Origin: Xenophilus sp. Marseille-Q4582
GTDB lineage: Bacteria; Pseudomonadota; Gammaproteobacteria; Burkholderiales; Burkholderiaceae_C
Reading direction: 5' to 3'
Assembly: GCF_916700565.1 (NCBI RefSeq)
Contig: NZ_CAKAKO010000004.1
Coordinates: forward strand, 124,001-188,000
DNA: 64,000 nt
Shown: piece after piece, positions 53,233 to 61,777 of the stretch
How the letters are laid out: the number at the start of each line of letters is the position of its first letter
How positions within the stretch are numbered: position 1 is the first letter of the stretch
The notes under the pieces: model-generated
What the model was told of the DNA's origin: nothing
The model's input: the letters and a program-made list of their open reading frames with translations, nothing else
Database searches by the model: none
Program-made: the position numbers and the translations under genes

Positions 53233-55554
53233 ATGAACGAAAGAAGAATGCAAACACCTGATCCAGTCGGTGCCCCGGGGGGCGAATCGGCCCTTGCCGC
53301 CGGCTTCGAAGGCCGGCTCCTGGTCTCGGAAAACGTGCTGGCCGTGGCGCCGGTTGACCTGAGTGCCGATCTGCGCTTCGCCGACGGTGCGCTGCTGCTG
53401 AGCACGCAGCGCCTACTGGCGCGGGGCGCGGCAGGCGAGCGGAGCGAGTGGCCGCTCACCGCCGCGCTGGAGCTGCGTCTGCACGACCATGCGGGCGTGG
53501 GCACGGCCGAACTCATGGACGGCGCCGTGCGCCTGGCGCGCTGGCGCTACACGCTCGCGCACCAGCCGGCCCTGCTGCGGCTGCAGCGGCGCCTGGCGCA
53601 GCAGGCCCGGCGCCTGGCCGGCCTGCCCGAGGCCCAGGCCGAGGAGGGCGCGAACGGCGGCGACGGCGAGCCGCTGGACACCGAACTGCAGACGCCGCCC
53701 TCCACCTGGGTGCTGCTGCGCCTGGGCCGTTTCGCCCGGCCCTACCGCACGCAGCTGATCTGGGGCTTCGTGCTGACCCTGCTGTCCACGGCCGCCACCC
53801 TGGTGCCGCCCTACCTGACCATTCCGCTCATGGACGACATCCTGATCCCGTTCCAGAACGGGCAGGCCATCGACCCCATGCGCGTGGTGCTGTACCTGGG
53901 CGGCCTGTTGCTGGCTGCGCTGCTGGGCTGGGGGTTGGGGTGGGCGCGCACCTATCTGCTCGCGCTGGTGTCCGAGCGCATGGGCGCGGACCTGCGCACC
54001 ACCACCTACGAGCACCTGCTCACGCTGCCGCTCGATTACTTCGGCGGCAAGCGCACGGGCGACCTGATGGCGCGCATCGGCTCCGAGACCGACCGCATCA
54101 ACGTCTTCCTGTCGCTGCACGCGCTGGACTTCCTGACCGACGTGCTCATGATCGTGATGACGGCCGCGATCCTGGTGTCCATCAACCCGCTGCTGGCCGT
54201 GGTCACGCTGGTGCCGCTGCCCTTCATCGCCTGGATGATCCATGTGGTGCGCGACCGGCTGCGCACGGGCTTCGAGAAGATCGACCGCGTGTGGGGCGAA
54301 GTGACCAACGTGCTGGCCGACACCATCCCCGGCATCCGCGTGGTCAAGGCTTTCGCGCAGGAAAAGCGCGAGGCCGAGCGCTTCCGCGCCGCCAACCGGT
54401 ACAACCTGCAGGTCAACGACCGGCTCAACCGCACCTGGAGCCTGTTCACGCCCAGCGTGTCGCTGCTGACCGAGATCGGCCTGCTCGTGGTCTGGGGCTT
54501 CGGCATCTGGCAGGTGGCGCGCGGCAGCATCACGGTGGGCGTGCTCACCGCCTTCATCGCCTACATCGGCCGCTTCTACACGCGGCTCGATTCGATGAGC
54601 CGCATCGTCTCGGTCACGCAGAAGGCGGCGGCCGGGGCCAAGCGCATCTTCGACATCCTGGACCACGTGAGCAACGTGCCCGAGCCGGCGAACCCGGTGC
54701 GCATCGAGGGCACGCTGGCCGGCCGCATCGAACTGCGCCACCTGGGCTTTCGCTACGGCTCGCGCACCGTGATCCGCGACCTGCAGCTGACCATCGAGCC
54801 CGGCGAGATGATCGGCCTGGTCGGCCATTCGGGCTCGGGCAAGAGCACGCTGGTCAACCTGATCTGCCGCTTCCACGACGTGAGCGAGGGCGCGATCCTG
54901 GTCGACGGCCACGACATCCGCCGCTACGCCGTGGCCGATTTCCGCCGCCACGTCGGCCTGGTGCTGCAGGAGCCCTTCCTCTTCTTCGGCACCATCGCGC
55001 AGAACATCGCCTACGGCAAGCCCGAGGCCACGCGCGAGGAGATCGTCGCCGCCGCGCGCGCCGCGCATGCGCACGACTTCATCCTGCGCCTGCCGCACGG
55101 CTACGACTCGCTGGTCGGCGAGCGCGGCCAGGGCCTGTCGGGCGGCGAGCGCCAGCGCATCAGCATCGCGCGCGCGCTGCTGATCGACCCGCGCATCCTG
55201 ATCCTCGACGAGGCCACCTCGGCGGTGGACACCGAGACCGAGAAGGAGATCCAGAAGGCGCTGGACAACCTGGTGCAGGGCCGCACCACGCTGGCCATTG
55301 CGCACCGCCTGTCCACGCTGCGCAAGGCCGACCGCCTGGTGGTGATGGACCGCGGGGAGATCGTCGAGGTGGGCCCGCACGACGCGCTGATGGCGCGCGA
55401 AGGCGCTTATTGGCGCCTGTACCAGGCCCAGCAGCGCCAGGCCGATGACGACGAGGGTAGCGAGGGCGCCGCGCGCGAGCGCGCCGCCGTCGCCACGCTG
55501 GCGGCCCTGCACGCCCACCCCAGCCATGCCGCGCACCCGGCCGGAGACGCCTGA
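53233..55554 (+). CDS. Cyanophycin-metabolism-associated ABC transporter (permease-ATPase fusion)
   Basis: The 773-residue half-transporter of the MsbA/exporter type has an N-terminal domain of about 130 residues outside the ABC fold (FADGALLLSTQRLLARG, perhaps PH-like). Six membrane helices (about 175-480) follow. In the ATPase, Walker A is GHSGSGKST near 531, signature LSGGERQ near 635 and Walker B ILILDEATSAVD near 655. The start at 53233 or 53248 is uncertain; only the second has a purine-rich run close by. The link with cyanophycin genes recurs in Burkholderiales. The substrate is unknown. Confidence 0.9.
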   Translation: MNERRMQTPDPVGAPGGESALAAGFEGRLLVSENVLAVAPVDLSADLRFADGALLLSTQRLLARGAAGERSEWPLTAALELRLHDHAGVGTAELMDGAVRLARWRYTLAHQPALLRLQRRLAQQARRLAGLPEAQAEEGANGGDGEPLDTELQTPPSTWVLLRLGRFARPYRTQLIWGFVLTLLSTAATLVPPYLTIPLMDDILIPFQNGQAIDPMRVVLYLGGLLLAALLGWGLGWARTYLLALVSERMGADLRTTTYEHLLTLPLDYFGGKRTGDLMARIGSETDRINVFLSLHALDFLTDVLMIVMTAAILVSINPLLAVVTLVPLPFIAWMIHVVRDRLRTGFEKIDRVWGEVTNVLADTIPGIRVVKAFAQEKREAERFRAANRYNLQVNDRLNRTWSLFTPSVSLLTEIGLLVVWGFGIWQVARGSITVGVLTAFIAYIGRFYTRLDSMSRIVSVTQKAAAGAKRIFDILDHVSNVPEPANPVRIEGTLAGRIELRHLGFRYGSRTVIRDLQLTIEPGEMIGLVGHSGSGKSTLVNLICRFHDVSEGAILVDGHDIRRYAVADFRRHVGLVLQEPFLFFGTIAQNIAYGKPEATREEIVAAARAAHAHDFILRLPHGYDSLVGERGQGLSGGERQRISIARALLIDPRILILDEATSAVDTETEKEIQKALDNLVQGRTTLAIAHRLSTLRKADRLVVMDRGEIVEVGPHDALMAREGAYWRLYQAQQRQADDDEGSEGAARERAAVATLAALHAHPSHAAHPAGDA

Positions 55555-56048
55555 TGAGCCACGACACCCCTTGCGCCACGGACCCGGCGGCGCCCCTGCG
55601 CCTGGTGCGCGACGCCAGCGGCGCGCTCGTGATGCTGCAGCCGGAAGGCCCGCCCGAGCCCGTGACCCCCGTGCGCGCCTTTGCCCTGAGCGCGCCGGAC
55701 GCCGGCATCTCGCTGGTGGGCGCCGATGGCCGGGAGCGCCACTGGATCGCGCATCCGGACGAGCTTTCGCCCGAGGCGCGCGCCCTGCTGGCCGAAGAAC
55801 TGGCGCCGCGCGATTTCGCGCCCGTGCTGCTGCAACTGCGCAGTGTCTCCACCTTCGGCGTGCCCAGCACCTGGGACGTGCGCACCGACCGCGGCGACAC
55901 GCGCTTCGTGCTCAAGGCCGAAGAGGACATCCGCCGCCTCGAGGGGGGCGCGCTGCTGATCACCAGCGCGCACGGCCTGCAGCTGCGCGTGCCCGATCGG
56001 CAGGCGCTGGACCGTGCCTCACGGCGCCTGCTCGAACGATTCCTGTAG
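55554..56048 (+). CDS. DUF1854 protein, cyanophycin-metabolism-associated
   Basis: The 164-residue protein has no signal peptide or membrane segment. The conserved part reads ISLVGADGRERHWIAHPDEL, VLLQLRSVSTFGVPSTWDVR, TRFVLKAEEDIRRLEGG and LLITSAHGLQLRVPDRQALD. DUF1854 is repeatedly found after an ABC transporter in cyanophycin loci. The ATG overlaps the transporter's stop (TGATG), so the two are translationally coupled and probably work together at the membrane. The molecular function is unknown. Confidence 0.9.
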   Translation: MSHDTPCATDPAAPLRLVRDASGALVMLQPEGPPEPVTPVRAFALSAPDAGISLVGADGRERHWIAHPDELSPEARALLAEELAPRDFAPVLLQLRSVSTFGVPSTWDVRTDRGDTRFVLKAEEDIRRLEGGALLITSAHGLQLRVPDRQALDRASRRLLERFL

Positions 56049-56273
56049 GGGTGGGCGGCCCAGCGATGCGGGAACGCAACGCATCCGTCCCGCCATGAAG
56101 AAGAATGCGTTAACACCAAAGAACCCAAAAAAGCGCCGATCACGCCTTCAGGTGGGCACTTTGACGCATCCGCGGCAGTAACAGCAGTAACGGCGAGACA
56201 CAATTGCGCCTCGGCTCCTAAACTGAATCCGATTTCGGGAGCTGTTGCCTTGCAGGGACCTGTGGACGTGCTT

Positions 56274-56990
56274 ATGCCAATACCCCACGCCGCACCGCGC
56301 CGCCTGGCGCTGAGTTACTCCGTTGAAGGCTTGTCGGTCCGCGACGACCTGCTGCTGAAGTCGCTGGTGCGCGTGCTCGACCACCGCTCGCACCAGCAGT
56401 GGCAGTGCCTGGTCCAGGGCGGCGACCTGCGCGTGAGCGGCGCCCCCTTCGGCAGCTCCGCCGCCGATGGCCAGGGCGGGCTGGTCCTGCGCATGGGCCA
56501 TCCGCCGGGCGAAGGCGAATTCGCCCTGCCCATGCCGCTGCACGCGGGCCACCTCGAGAACATGTTCAACCGCATCGGCGACCACATCGCGCAGCAGCGT
56601 GCGGATGCCGCCGCCAGCGCCGCGCAGCAGCCGGTGCGCGACGACGAGCAGTTCCGCCTGCGGCGCTGGCCGCCGGCCGCGCTGCTGGGCACGCCGGAGC
56701 GGCTGAGCCTGGCCGCGCTGATGAGCGCGCGCCCGCAGCCGCTGGCCGTGCTGCAGCGGCAGTCCGGCGTGCCCCTGCCGCTGTGCATCGAGTTCCTGCG
56801 CGAACTGCGCCAGGCCGACCTGGTGCTCAGCAGCCCGGTCCCCGCCACGCTGCCCGCAGACGCCGCCCCTGCGGCAGAACCGGACGCGGCCGCCCGCCCG
56901 GCGGTGGCCGTCGGTGCCGCGGCGCCCCAGCCCGGCCTGATCGCGCGCATCCGCGCCCGCTTCGGCCTGCAGCCGGCCTGGTCGCGGTGA
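56274..56990 (+). CDS. Uncharacterised protein heading the GTPase/roadblock cluster
   Basis: The protein has about 238 residues. The N-terminal half is mixed alpha/beta (RLALSYSVEGLSVRDDLLLK, LEHMF-like and FNRIGDHIAQQ segments). The C-terminal part has a winged-helix-like stretch (RLSLAALMSARPQPLAVLQRQ, SGVPLPLCIEFLRELRQADLV). An Ala/Pro-rich linker and a basic tail (LIARIRARFGLQP) follow. Start uncertain: TTG at 56250, GTG at 56262 or 56268, or ATG at 56274. It lies 84 bp before the GTPase gene. No named family was recognised. Confidence 0.65.
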   Translation: MPIPHAAPRRLALSYSVEGLSVRDDLLLKSLVRVLDHRSHQQWQCLVQGGDLRVSGAPFGSSAADGQGGLVLRMGHPPGEGEFALPMPLHAGHLENMFNRIGDHIAQQRADAAASAAQQPVRDDEQFRLRRWPPAALLGTPERLSLAALMSARPQPLAVLQRQSGVPLPLCIEFLRELRQADLVLSSPVPATLPADAAPAAEPDAAARPAVAVGAAAPQPGLIARIRARFGLQPAWSR

Positions 56991-57074
56991 CCGGCGGCGT
57001 GGCATTCCCCTTGACCTGCATCCCGGCGGAACTGCGGCGCGCGCCAGCGCGGCGGCCCGCCCGCTGCCCCTGAC

Positions 57075-57623
57075 ATGGCCATCGAACACAAGATCCTCTT
57101 CACCGGCACCATGGGCGCCGGCAAGACCTCGGCCATCGCGGCCATCAGCGAGGTCATTCCCATGCGCACCGAGGCGCGCAACACCGACCTGAGCGTGGGC
57201 AAGGCCACCACCACCGTGGGGCTGGACTATGGCGAAGTCACGCTGGAGAACGGCGAGAAACTGCGCCTGTATGGCACGCCGGGCCAGAAGCGCTTCGAGT
57301 TCATGTGGAGCATCCTCGCGCGCGGCGCGCTGGGGCTCATCATCCTCATCGACAACAGCCGCCCCGACCCGCTCGCAGACCTGGACATCTACCTCGAGAA
57401 TTTCGCCAGGCTGATCGCCGAGACGGGCTGCGTGGTGGCCGTGGGCCGCACCGAAACCCACCCCGCACCCGGCCTGGACGCGTTTGCGCAGCGCATGGAG
57501 GCGCGCGGCGTGATCTGCCCCGTGGTGCCCGCCAACGCCACGCGCGCCGAAGACGTGCTCCAGCTCATCCACCTGCTGCTGCTGCAGCTCGAATCCCGAA
57601 CCGGCCACGAGGCGCTGCGATGA
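57075..57623 (+). CDS. Small Ras-like GTPase (MglA/COG2229-like)
   Basis: The 182-residue protein has a P-loop GTMGAGKT (11-18), switch II YGTPGQKRFEFMW (about 73-85) and the expected Ras-like order of strands. The guanine-specificity motif NKxD is replaced by GRTE (VVAVGRTET, about 119-127), so base preference is uncertain. It is followed by two roadblock-type proteins, the usual activators or scaffolds of bacterial Ras-like GTPases such as MglA/MglB. The ATG overlaps nothing upstream; its end overlaps the next gene by 4 bases. Confidence 0.88.
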   Translation: MAIEHKILFTGTMGAGKTSAIAAISEVIPMRTEARNTDLSVGKATTTVGLDYGEVTLENGEKLRLYGTPGQKRFEFMWSILARGALGLIILIDNSRPDPLADLDIYLENFARLIAETGCVVAVGRTETHPAPGLDAFAQRMEARGVICPVVPANATRAEDVLQLIHLLLLQLESRTGHEALR

Positions 57624-58006
57624 ACGTGTCCCCCGCCCTGCAACAGGCCGCCCAGGCGGCCGTCGACCGGCTCATGCGCGAACTCAAGGGCGTGCGCGCC
57701 GTGGTCATCGCCAGCGAGGACGGCTTCGAGCTGGCCGGCCGCATGGAAAACAGCGCCCAGGTGGCGCGGCTGTCGGCTCTGGCCAGTTCGCTCGCCGCGC
57801 TGGGCGCCCTGGCCGGCGAGGAAAGCAGCCTGGGTGCGTGCGACAACGTGACCATCGAGGCGGCGCATGGCCACCTGGTCATGGTGCGGGCGCGCCATCC
57901 CGAGATCGACCTGATCATCAGCGTCGTGACCAGCCGCGAGGCCATCATTGGCCAGGTGCTGTACATGAGCAAGCTGTCGGCCAGGCAGCTCGGGTCGCAG
58001 GGCTGA
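57620..58006 (+). CDS. Roadblock/LC7 domain protein 1
   Basis: The 128-residue protein has the roadblock fold: an N-terminal helix (ALQQAAQAAVDRLMRELKGV), then strands AVVIASEDGFELAGRM, the central helix VARLSALASSLAALGALAGE, and strands TIEAAHGHLVMVRARH and LIISVVTSREAIIGQVL. Such proteins dimerise and act as GTPase activators or platforms (MglB, LC7). The ATGA overlap with the GTPase gene makes a stable functional link likely. Confidence 0.88.
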   Translation: MNVSPALQQAAQAAVDRLMRELKGVRAVVIASEDGFELAGRMENSAQVARLSALASSLAALGALAGEESSLGACDNVTIEAAHGHLVMVRARHPEIDLIISVVTSREAIIGQVLYMSKLSARQLGSQG

Positions 58007-58259
58007 GCCGCGCGCAGCACGGCGTGCGGACCCAGGGCGTCGATGGAATCGGAAAACTTTGTGACATTGTTGACACCCCCCCTGCAACGGCACGTGCAGG
58101 ACATCGCGTCTCCCCGACACTCCGGCGCAGGGGGGCGCGGTGTGCGCTTGCGCCGGCATGCCATTGCGCCCCTTCTCGACACAGCCTCGCCTTCCTTCTG
58201 CGCCCGGGCAACGGCTGACCATCCAGGGCACTGACGACATCGCGAACGAAAGGACACTC
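58007..58259. other. 253-bp gap between the two roadblock genes
   Basis: No gene was found. It has an AT-richer stretch (about 58043-58075) with GAAAACTTTGTGAC and TTGTTGACA that may be a promoter for the second roadblock gene, though no good -10 box was seen. The second gene has its own ribosome binding site (AAAGGA, 5 bp before the ATG). Confidence 0.4.
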
Positions 58260-58619
58260 ATGGCCACCATCAAGCAATCCATGGACGAACTCATGACCAC
58301 CGACGGCGCCCTGTGCGCAGCGCTGGTCGACTCCGGCAGCGGCATGATCCTCGGCCAGATCGGCACCGGCCTGGACCTGGAAGTGGCGGCCGCCGGCAAT
58401 ACCGAGGTGGTGCGCGCCAAGATGAAGACCATGCGCAGCCTGGGACTGAACGACACCATCGAGGACATCCTCATCACGCTGGGCAAGCAGTACCACATCA
58501 TCCGCCCCATGGTGAAGCAGGAAGGCCTGTTCATCTACCTGGTGCTGGACAAGGCCCGCTCCAACCTGGCGCTGGCGCGCCGCAAGACGGCCGATGTGGA
58601 ACAGAGCCTGACCCTCTGA
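58260..58619 (+). CDS. Roadblock-like protein 2
   Basis: The 119-residue protein has a roadblock-like layout: helix IKQSMDELMTTDGALCAALV, strand SGSGMILGQIG, helix GNTEVVRAKMKTMRSLGL, then IEDILITLGKQYHIIRPM and GLFIYLVLDKARSNLALARR. It is shorter and more divergent than the first and is separated from it by 253 bp. It may be a partner subunit of a heterodimer or a sensor for the GTPase. A terminator follows directly. Confidence 0.78.
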   Translation: MATIKQSMDELMTTDGALCAALVDSGSGMILGQIGTGLDLEVAAAGNTEVVRAKMKTMRSLGLNDTIEDILITLGKQYHIIRPMVKQEGLFIYLVLDKARSNLALARRKTADVEQSLTL

Positions 58620-58651
58620 GCCGGCGCGCGCTTCGCCCGCCTCGGACCGCG

Positions 58652-58677
58652 GCCGCCTTCGGGCGGCTTTTTCTTTT
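58652..58677 (+). terminator. Rho-independent terminator of the GTPase/roadblock cluster
   Basis: A perfect 6-bp GC stem GCCGCC (58652-58657) / GGCGGC (58662-58667) with loop TTCG is followed by TTTTTCTTTT. It lies 33 bp after the stop codon of the second roadblock gene. Confidence 0.9.
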
Positions 58678-58765
58678 CGCAGGGGGGACCGCCCGCGGCG
58701 CACCGCATGCGACGTGCTGCACTGGACAATGACCTGCTCTGTCGCTTCCCGTTCGCGTCTGCCCC

Positions 58766-59500
58766 ATGCACACCACCGCCCTCGTCCTTTTCTCCGGCGG
58801 CCAGGACTCCACCACCTGCCTGGCCCATGCGCTGTCGCGCTATGCGCGCGTGGAAACGCTGGGCTTCGACTACGGGCAGCGCCACCGCGTGGAGCTGGAG
58901 GCGCGGCTGACGGTGCTGGCGCAGCTGCGCGCGCAGTTTCCGCAATGGGCACCGCGGCTGGGCGAGGACCATGTGCTCGACCTCGACGTGCTGGCGCAGA
59001 TCGGAGGGTCGTCGCTGACGGAAGACATGGCCTTCCAGATGCAGGCGGACGGCCTGCCCAACACCTTCGTGCCGGCGCGCAACCTGCTCTTTCTCACGCT
59101 CGCCGGCGCGCTGGCCTACCGCCGCGGGCTGCAGGTGATCGTCACAGGCGTGTGCGAAACCGACTATTCCGGCTACCCGGACTGCCGCGACGACACCATG
59201 AAGGCGATGCAGCTCGCGCTCTCGCTGGGGCTGGAGCGCCGGTTGCTGATCGAGACGCCGCTGATGTGGATCGACAAGGCCGGCACCTGGCACCTGGCGC
59301 GGCAATTGGGCGGCACGCCGCTGGTGGATCTGATCGTCGAGCACACGCACACCTGCTACCTGGGCGACCGGGCGCACCGGCATGACTGGGGTTTCGGTTG
59401 CGGCAGCTGCCCGGCCTGCGAGCTGCGTGCGCGCGGCTGGGAGGCCTATGCCGGAACGGCCGGCGAAGCGGGGGCCGCCGGCGGTGGACGGCGCGCCTGA
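58766..59500 (+). CDS. queC: 7-cyano-7-deazaguanine synthase QueC
   Basis: The 244-residue ATP-dependent enzyme makes preQ0 for queuosine. It shows the PP-loop [12 protein letters not shown] (about 6-17), [38 protein letters not shown] and the zinc-binding Cys cluster CYLGD plus [10 protein letters not shown] near 197-218. The C-terminal tail of about 15 residues ([13 protein letters not shown]) is longer than usual and probably disordered. Other queuosine genes (queD, queE) are not in the window. The spacing shows it is transcribed alone. Confidence 0.96.
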   Translation: MHTTALVLFSGGQDSTTCLAHALSRYARVETLGFDYGQRHRVELEARLTVLAQLRAQFPQWAPRLGEDHVLDLDVLAQIGGSSLTEDMAFQMQADGLPNTFVPARNLLFLTLAGALAYRRGLQVIVTGVCETDYSGYPDCRDDTMKAMQLALSLGLERRLLIETPLMWIDKAGTWHLARQLGGTPLVDLIVEHTHTCYLGDRAHRHDWGFGCGSCPACELRARGWEAYAGTAGEAGAAGGGRRA

Positions 59501-59524
59501 GGCGCGCAGGCCAGGCGCGCCGTC

Positions 59525-59875
59525 TCAGCGCGCCAGGTCGCCTGCTTCGGCCGTGAAGCTGGTTTCGAGGCTGTAGTCGCGTTCCACGCGCGCGATGCGC
59601 ACCCGGTAGTCGGCGTACCACTGGCTGCGGCCCGTCTGCTGGGCCAGCAGGTGTTCGCTGTGCGCCTTCCAGGCGCGGATGGATTCCAGGTCGCGCCAGT
59701 AGCTCACGGTGATCCCCACGCCCTCGCGGGCCGATTCGGCGCCGAGGTAGCCCGGCTGCTGCGCCGCAAGAGCGGCCATGCGCTCGGCCATGGCGGCGTA
59801 GCCCTGGTCGCCCTCGGTGCGCAGCGAAGTGAAGATGACGGCGTAGTAGGGCGGCTCGGGCGTGGCGGCGATCAT
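59525..59875 (-). CDS. Antibiotic biosynthesis monooxygenase (ABM) domain protein
   Basis: The 116-residue dimeric alpha-beta barrel protein has YYAVIFTSLRTEGDQGYAAM near 10-29, QQPGYLGAESAREGVGITVS near 39-58 and YWRDLESIRAWKAHSEH, the typical ABM pattern. It may be a haem-degrading or quinone-modifying enzyme, or a structural relative. The ATG overlaps the stop of the ABC transporter gene by 4 bases, so they are co-translated. Confidence 0.85.
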   Translation of the reverse strand: MIAATPEPPYYAVIFTSLRTEGDQGYAAMAERMAALAAQQPGYLGAESAREGVGITVSYWRDLESIRAWKAHSEHLLAQQTGRSQWYADYRVRIARVERDYSLETSFTAEAGDLAR

Positions 59876-61686
59876 GCGGGGGCTTGCGGGTTCACGTCGC
59901 GCTGAACGATGCGAAAGCGCGCGGCGCCGGCATTCTCGGCGTCTTCGGCGGCGCCCGTCGGCTGCAGCGTCCAGCGTCGCCGGTGGTGCGCCAGCAGGGT
60001 GGAGCGGTGGGCGATGGACACGATGGCGCCACGCGCCTGCTTCACCTGCGCCACCAGCCGGTCGTAGAGCGTGGCCTCGGCGTCCTCGTCCAGGGCGCTG
60101 GTGGCCTCGTCGGCCAACACCCAGGCCGGCTTCTTGAGCAGCACGCGCGCGATCGACAGCCGCTGCTGTTCGCCGCCCGAGAGCTTGTGGCCCCAGGCGT
60201 CCTCGCGGTCCAGCTGGTCGGCCAATTGCGGCAGCAGCGCGTCTTCCAGCGCCTGGCGCAGCTGCGCGTCGTCGTAGTTCGCGGCGCTGTCGGGGTAGGC
60301 CAGCGCGTCGCGCAGGCGGCCGTCGGGGAAGTAGGGCCGCTGCGGGATGAACATCGTCTGCGGCGGCATCTGCACCTGCCCGCGGGCATGCGGCCAGATG
60401 CCTGCCAGGGTGCGCAACAGGCTGGACTTGCCGCTGCCCGAGGGGCCGTGCACGAGCACCGTGTCGCCGGGCGCCACCCGCAGGGCGGTGTCGTCGATCA
60501 GCGTGCGGCCATCGGGCAGGCCGATGTGCAGGGCCTGCGCGGCGATGGCATTGTCGGCGGGCGCGCGCACCAGGGCCGGGTTGGGCCGCGAATGCGCGAC
60601 CACGGCCTGCTCGAAGCCGGTCAGGCGATCGGTGGTGGCCTTCCACACGGCCAAGGTCATGTAGTTGTCGACCAGCCACGACAGCGACTCCTGCACGCGG
60701 CCGAAGGCCGAGTTGATCTGCATGAGCTGGCCCAGCTGGATGGCGCCGCTGAAGAAGCGCGGCGCCGCCACGATCAGCGGGAAGATGATGGCGGCCTGGC
60801 CGAAGAAGCTGCTGAACCAGGTCAGCTGCTTCTGGTTGCGGATCAGCTTCAGGTAGTTGCTCATCACGTCGGCGAAGCGCAGGTCCAGCTGCCGGCGTTC
60901 CACGCGCTCGCCGCCGTCGAGCGCGATGGCCTCGGTGTACTCGCGCACGCGGATCATGTGGTGGCGGAAGTTGGCTTCCAGCATCTGCTGCTGGAAGTTG
61001 AGCTGCACCTGCGGCTTGCCGATCCAGTGCGCGATGGCGCTGCCCACCGCGCAGTACAGCACCGCGGCCCAGACCATGTAGCCCACGATGTTCAGCGTGC
61101 CGCCGCCCAGCGCCTGCGGCAGCGGCACGGGGAGCGAGCCGCTGAGCGTCCACAGGATGCCGACGAAGCTCAGCAGCGTGACCACCGCGTTGAGCAGGCC
61201 CATGGACAGCGTGACGCTGTAGCTGGTGAAGAGGTTCAGGTCCTCCTGGATGCGCTGGTCGGGGTTGTCGGCCACGCCCTCGCTGGCGTCGGTGAAGCGC
61301 GCCAGTTCCATGCGGTAGAAGGCCTTGTGCGCCAGCCAGCGCGAGAGGTAGTGGTCGGTCATCCACACGCGCCAGCGCAACTGCAGGATCTGCGTGAGGT
61401 AGAACTTGTAGACCGCGATCACGATGTAGATCAGCGCCAGCCAGCAGAACCTGACGATCTGCTGCCAGAACACGGGCTGGTTCTTCTCCTGCAGCGCGTC
61501 GTAGAACACGCGGTACCACTCGTTGATCTGAACCAGCATGTACACCGCGCCGAGGTTGAGCAGCACGATGGCCAGCAGCAGGCCGCGGGCGCGCCATTTC
61601 TGGTCGGAGTTGAAGTAGGGCGCGGCCAGCGCACCGATGCGGCGCACCGTGGACCAGAGGGAGGGCTTGGAGACGTCGTGGGGCAT
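59872..61686 (-). CDS. ABC transporter permease/ATPase of the YddA/SbmA-related family
   Basis: The 604-residue protein has an N-terminal ABC_membrane_2 domain with NEWYRVFYDALQEKNQPVFW near 55-74 and ADNPDQRIQEDLNLFTSYSV near 139-158, as in YddA, SbmA/BacA and peroxisomal ALD transporters. Its ATPase has Walker A GPSGSGKSS near 426 and signature LSGGEQQR near 522. The start MPHDVSK was preferred to one 16 codons upstream. The substrate is unknown; relatives move acyl-CoA, peptides or cobalamin. It is coupled to the ABM protein, and an IS5 element lies 91 bp upstream of it. Confidence 0.9.
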   Translation of the reverse strand: MPHDVSKPSLWSTVRRIGALAAPYFNSDQKWRARGLLLAIVLLNLGAVYMLVQINEWYRVFYDALQEKNQPVFWQQIVRFCWLALIYIVIAVYKFYLTQILQLRWRVWMTDHYLSRWLAHKAFYRMELARFTDASEGVADNPDQRIQEDLNLFTSYSVTLSMGLLNAVVTLLSFVGILWTLSGSLPVPLPQALGGGTLNIVGYMVWAAVLYCAVGSAIAHWIGKPQVQLNFQQQMLEANFRHHMIRVREYTEAIALDGGERVERRQLDLRFADVMSNYLKLIRNQKQLTWFSSFFGQAAIIFPLIVAAPRFFSGAIQLGQLMQINSAFGRVQESLSWLVDNYMTLAVWKATTDRLTGFEQAVVAHSRPNPALVRAPADNAIAAQALHIGLPDGRTLIDDTALRVAPGDTVLVHGPSGSGKSSLLRTLAGIWPHARGQVQMPPQTMFIPQRPYFPDGRLRDALAYPDSAANYDDAQLRQALEDALLPQLADQLDREDAWGHKLSGGEQQRLSIARVLLKKPAWVLADEATSALDEDAEATLYDRLVAQVKQARGAIVSIAHRSTLLAHHRRRWTLQPTGAAEDAENAGAARFRIVQRDVNPQAPA

Positions 61687-61777
61687 GGGCTGGCTTGGAT
61701 CGTGGGAGGGACCGCCTGGCACACGGCTTCGCACCGCGGCCAGGCGATGCTAGCCGCCAGCGAGACCGCGTGCTTAA

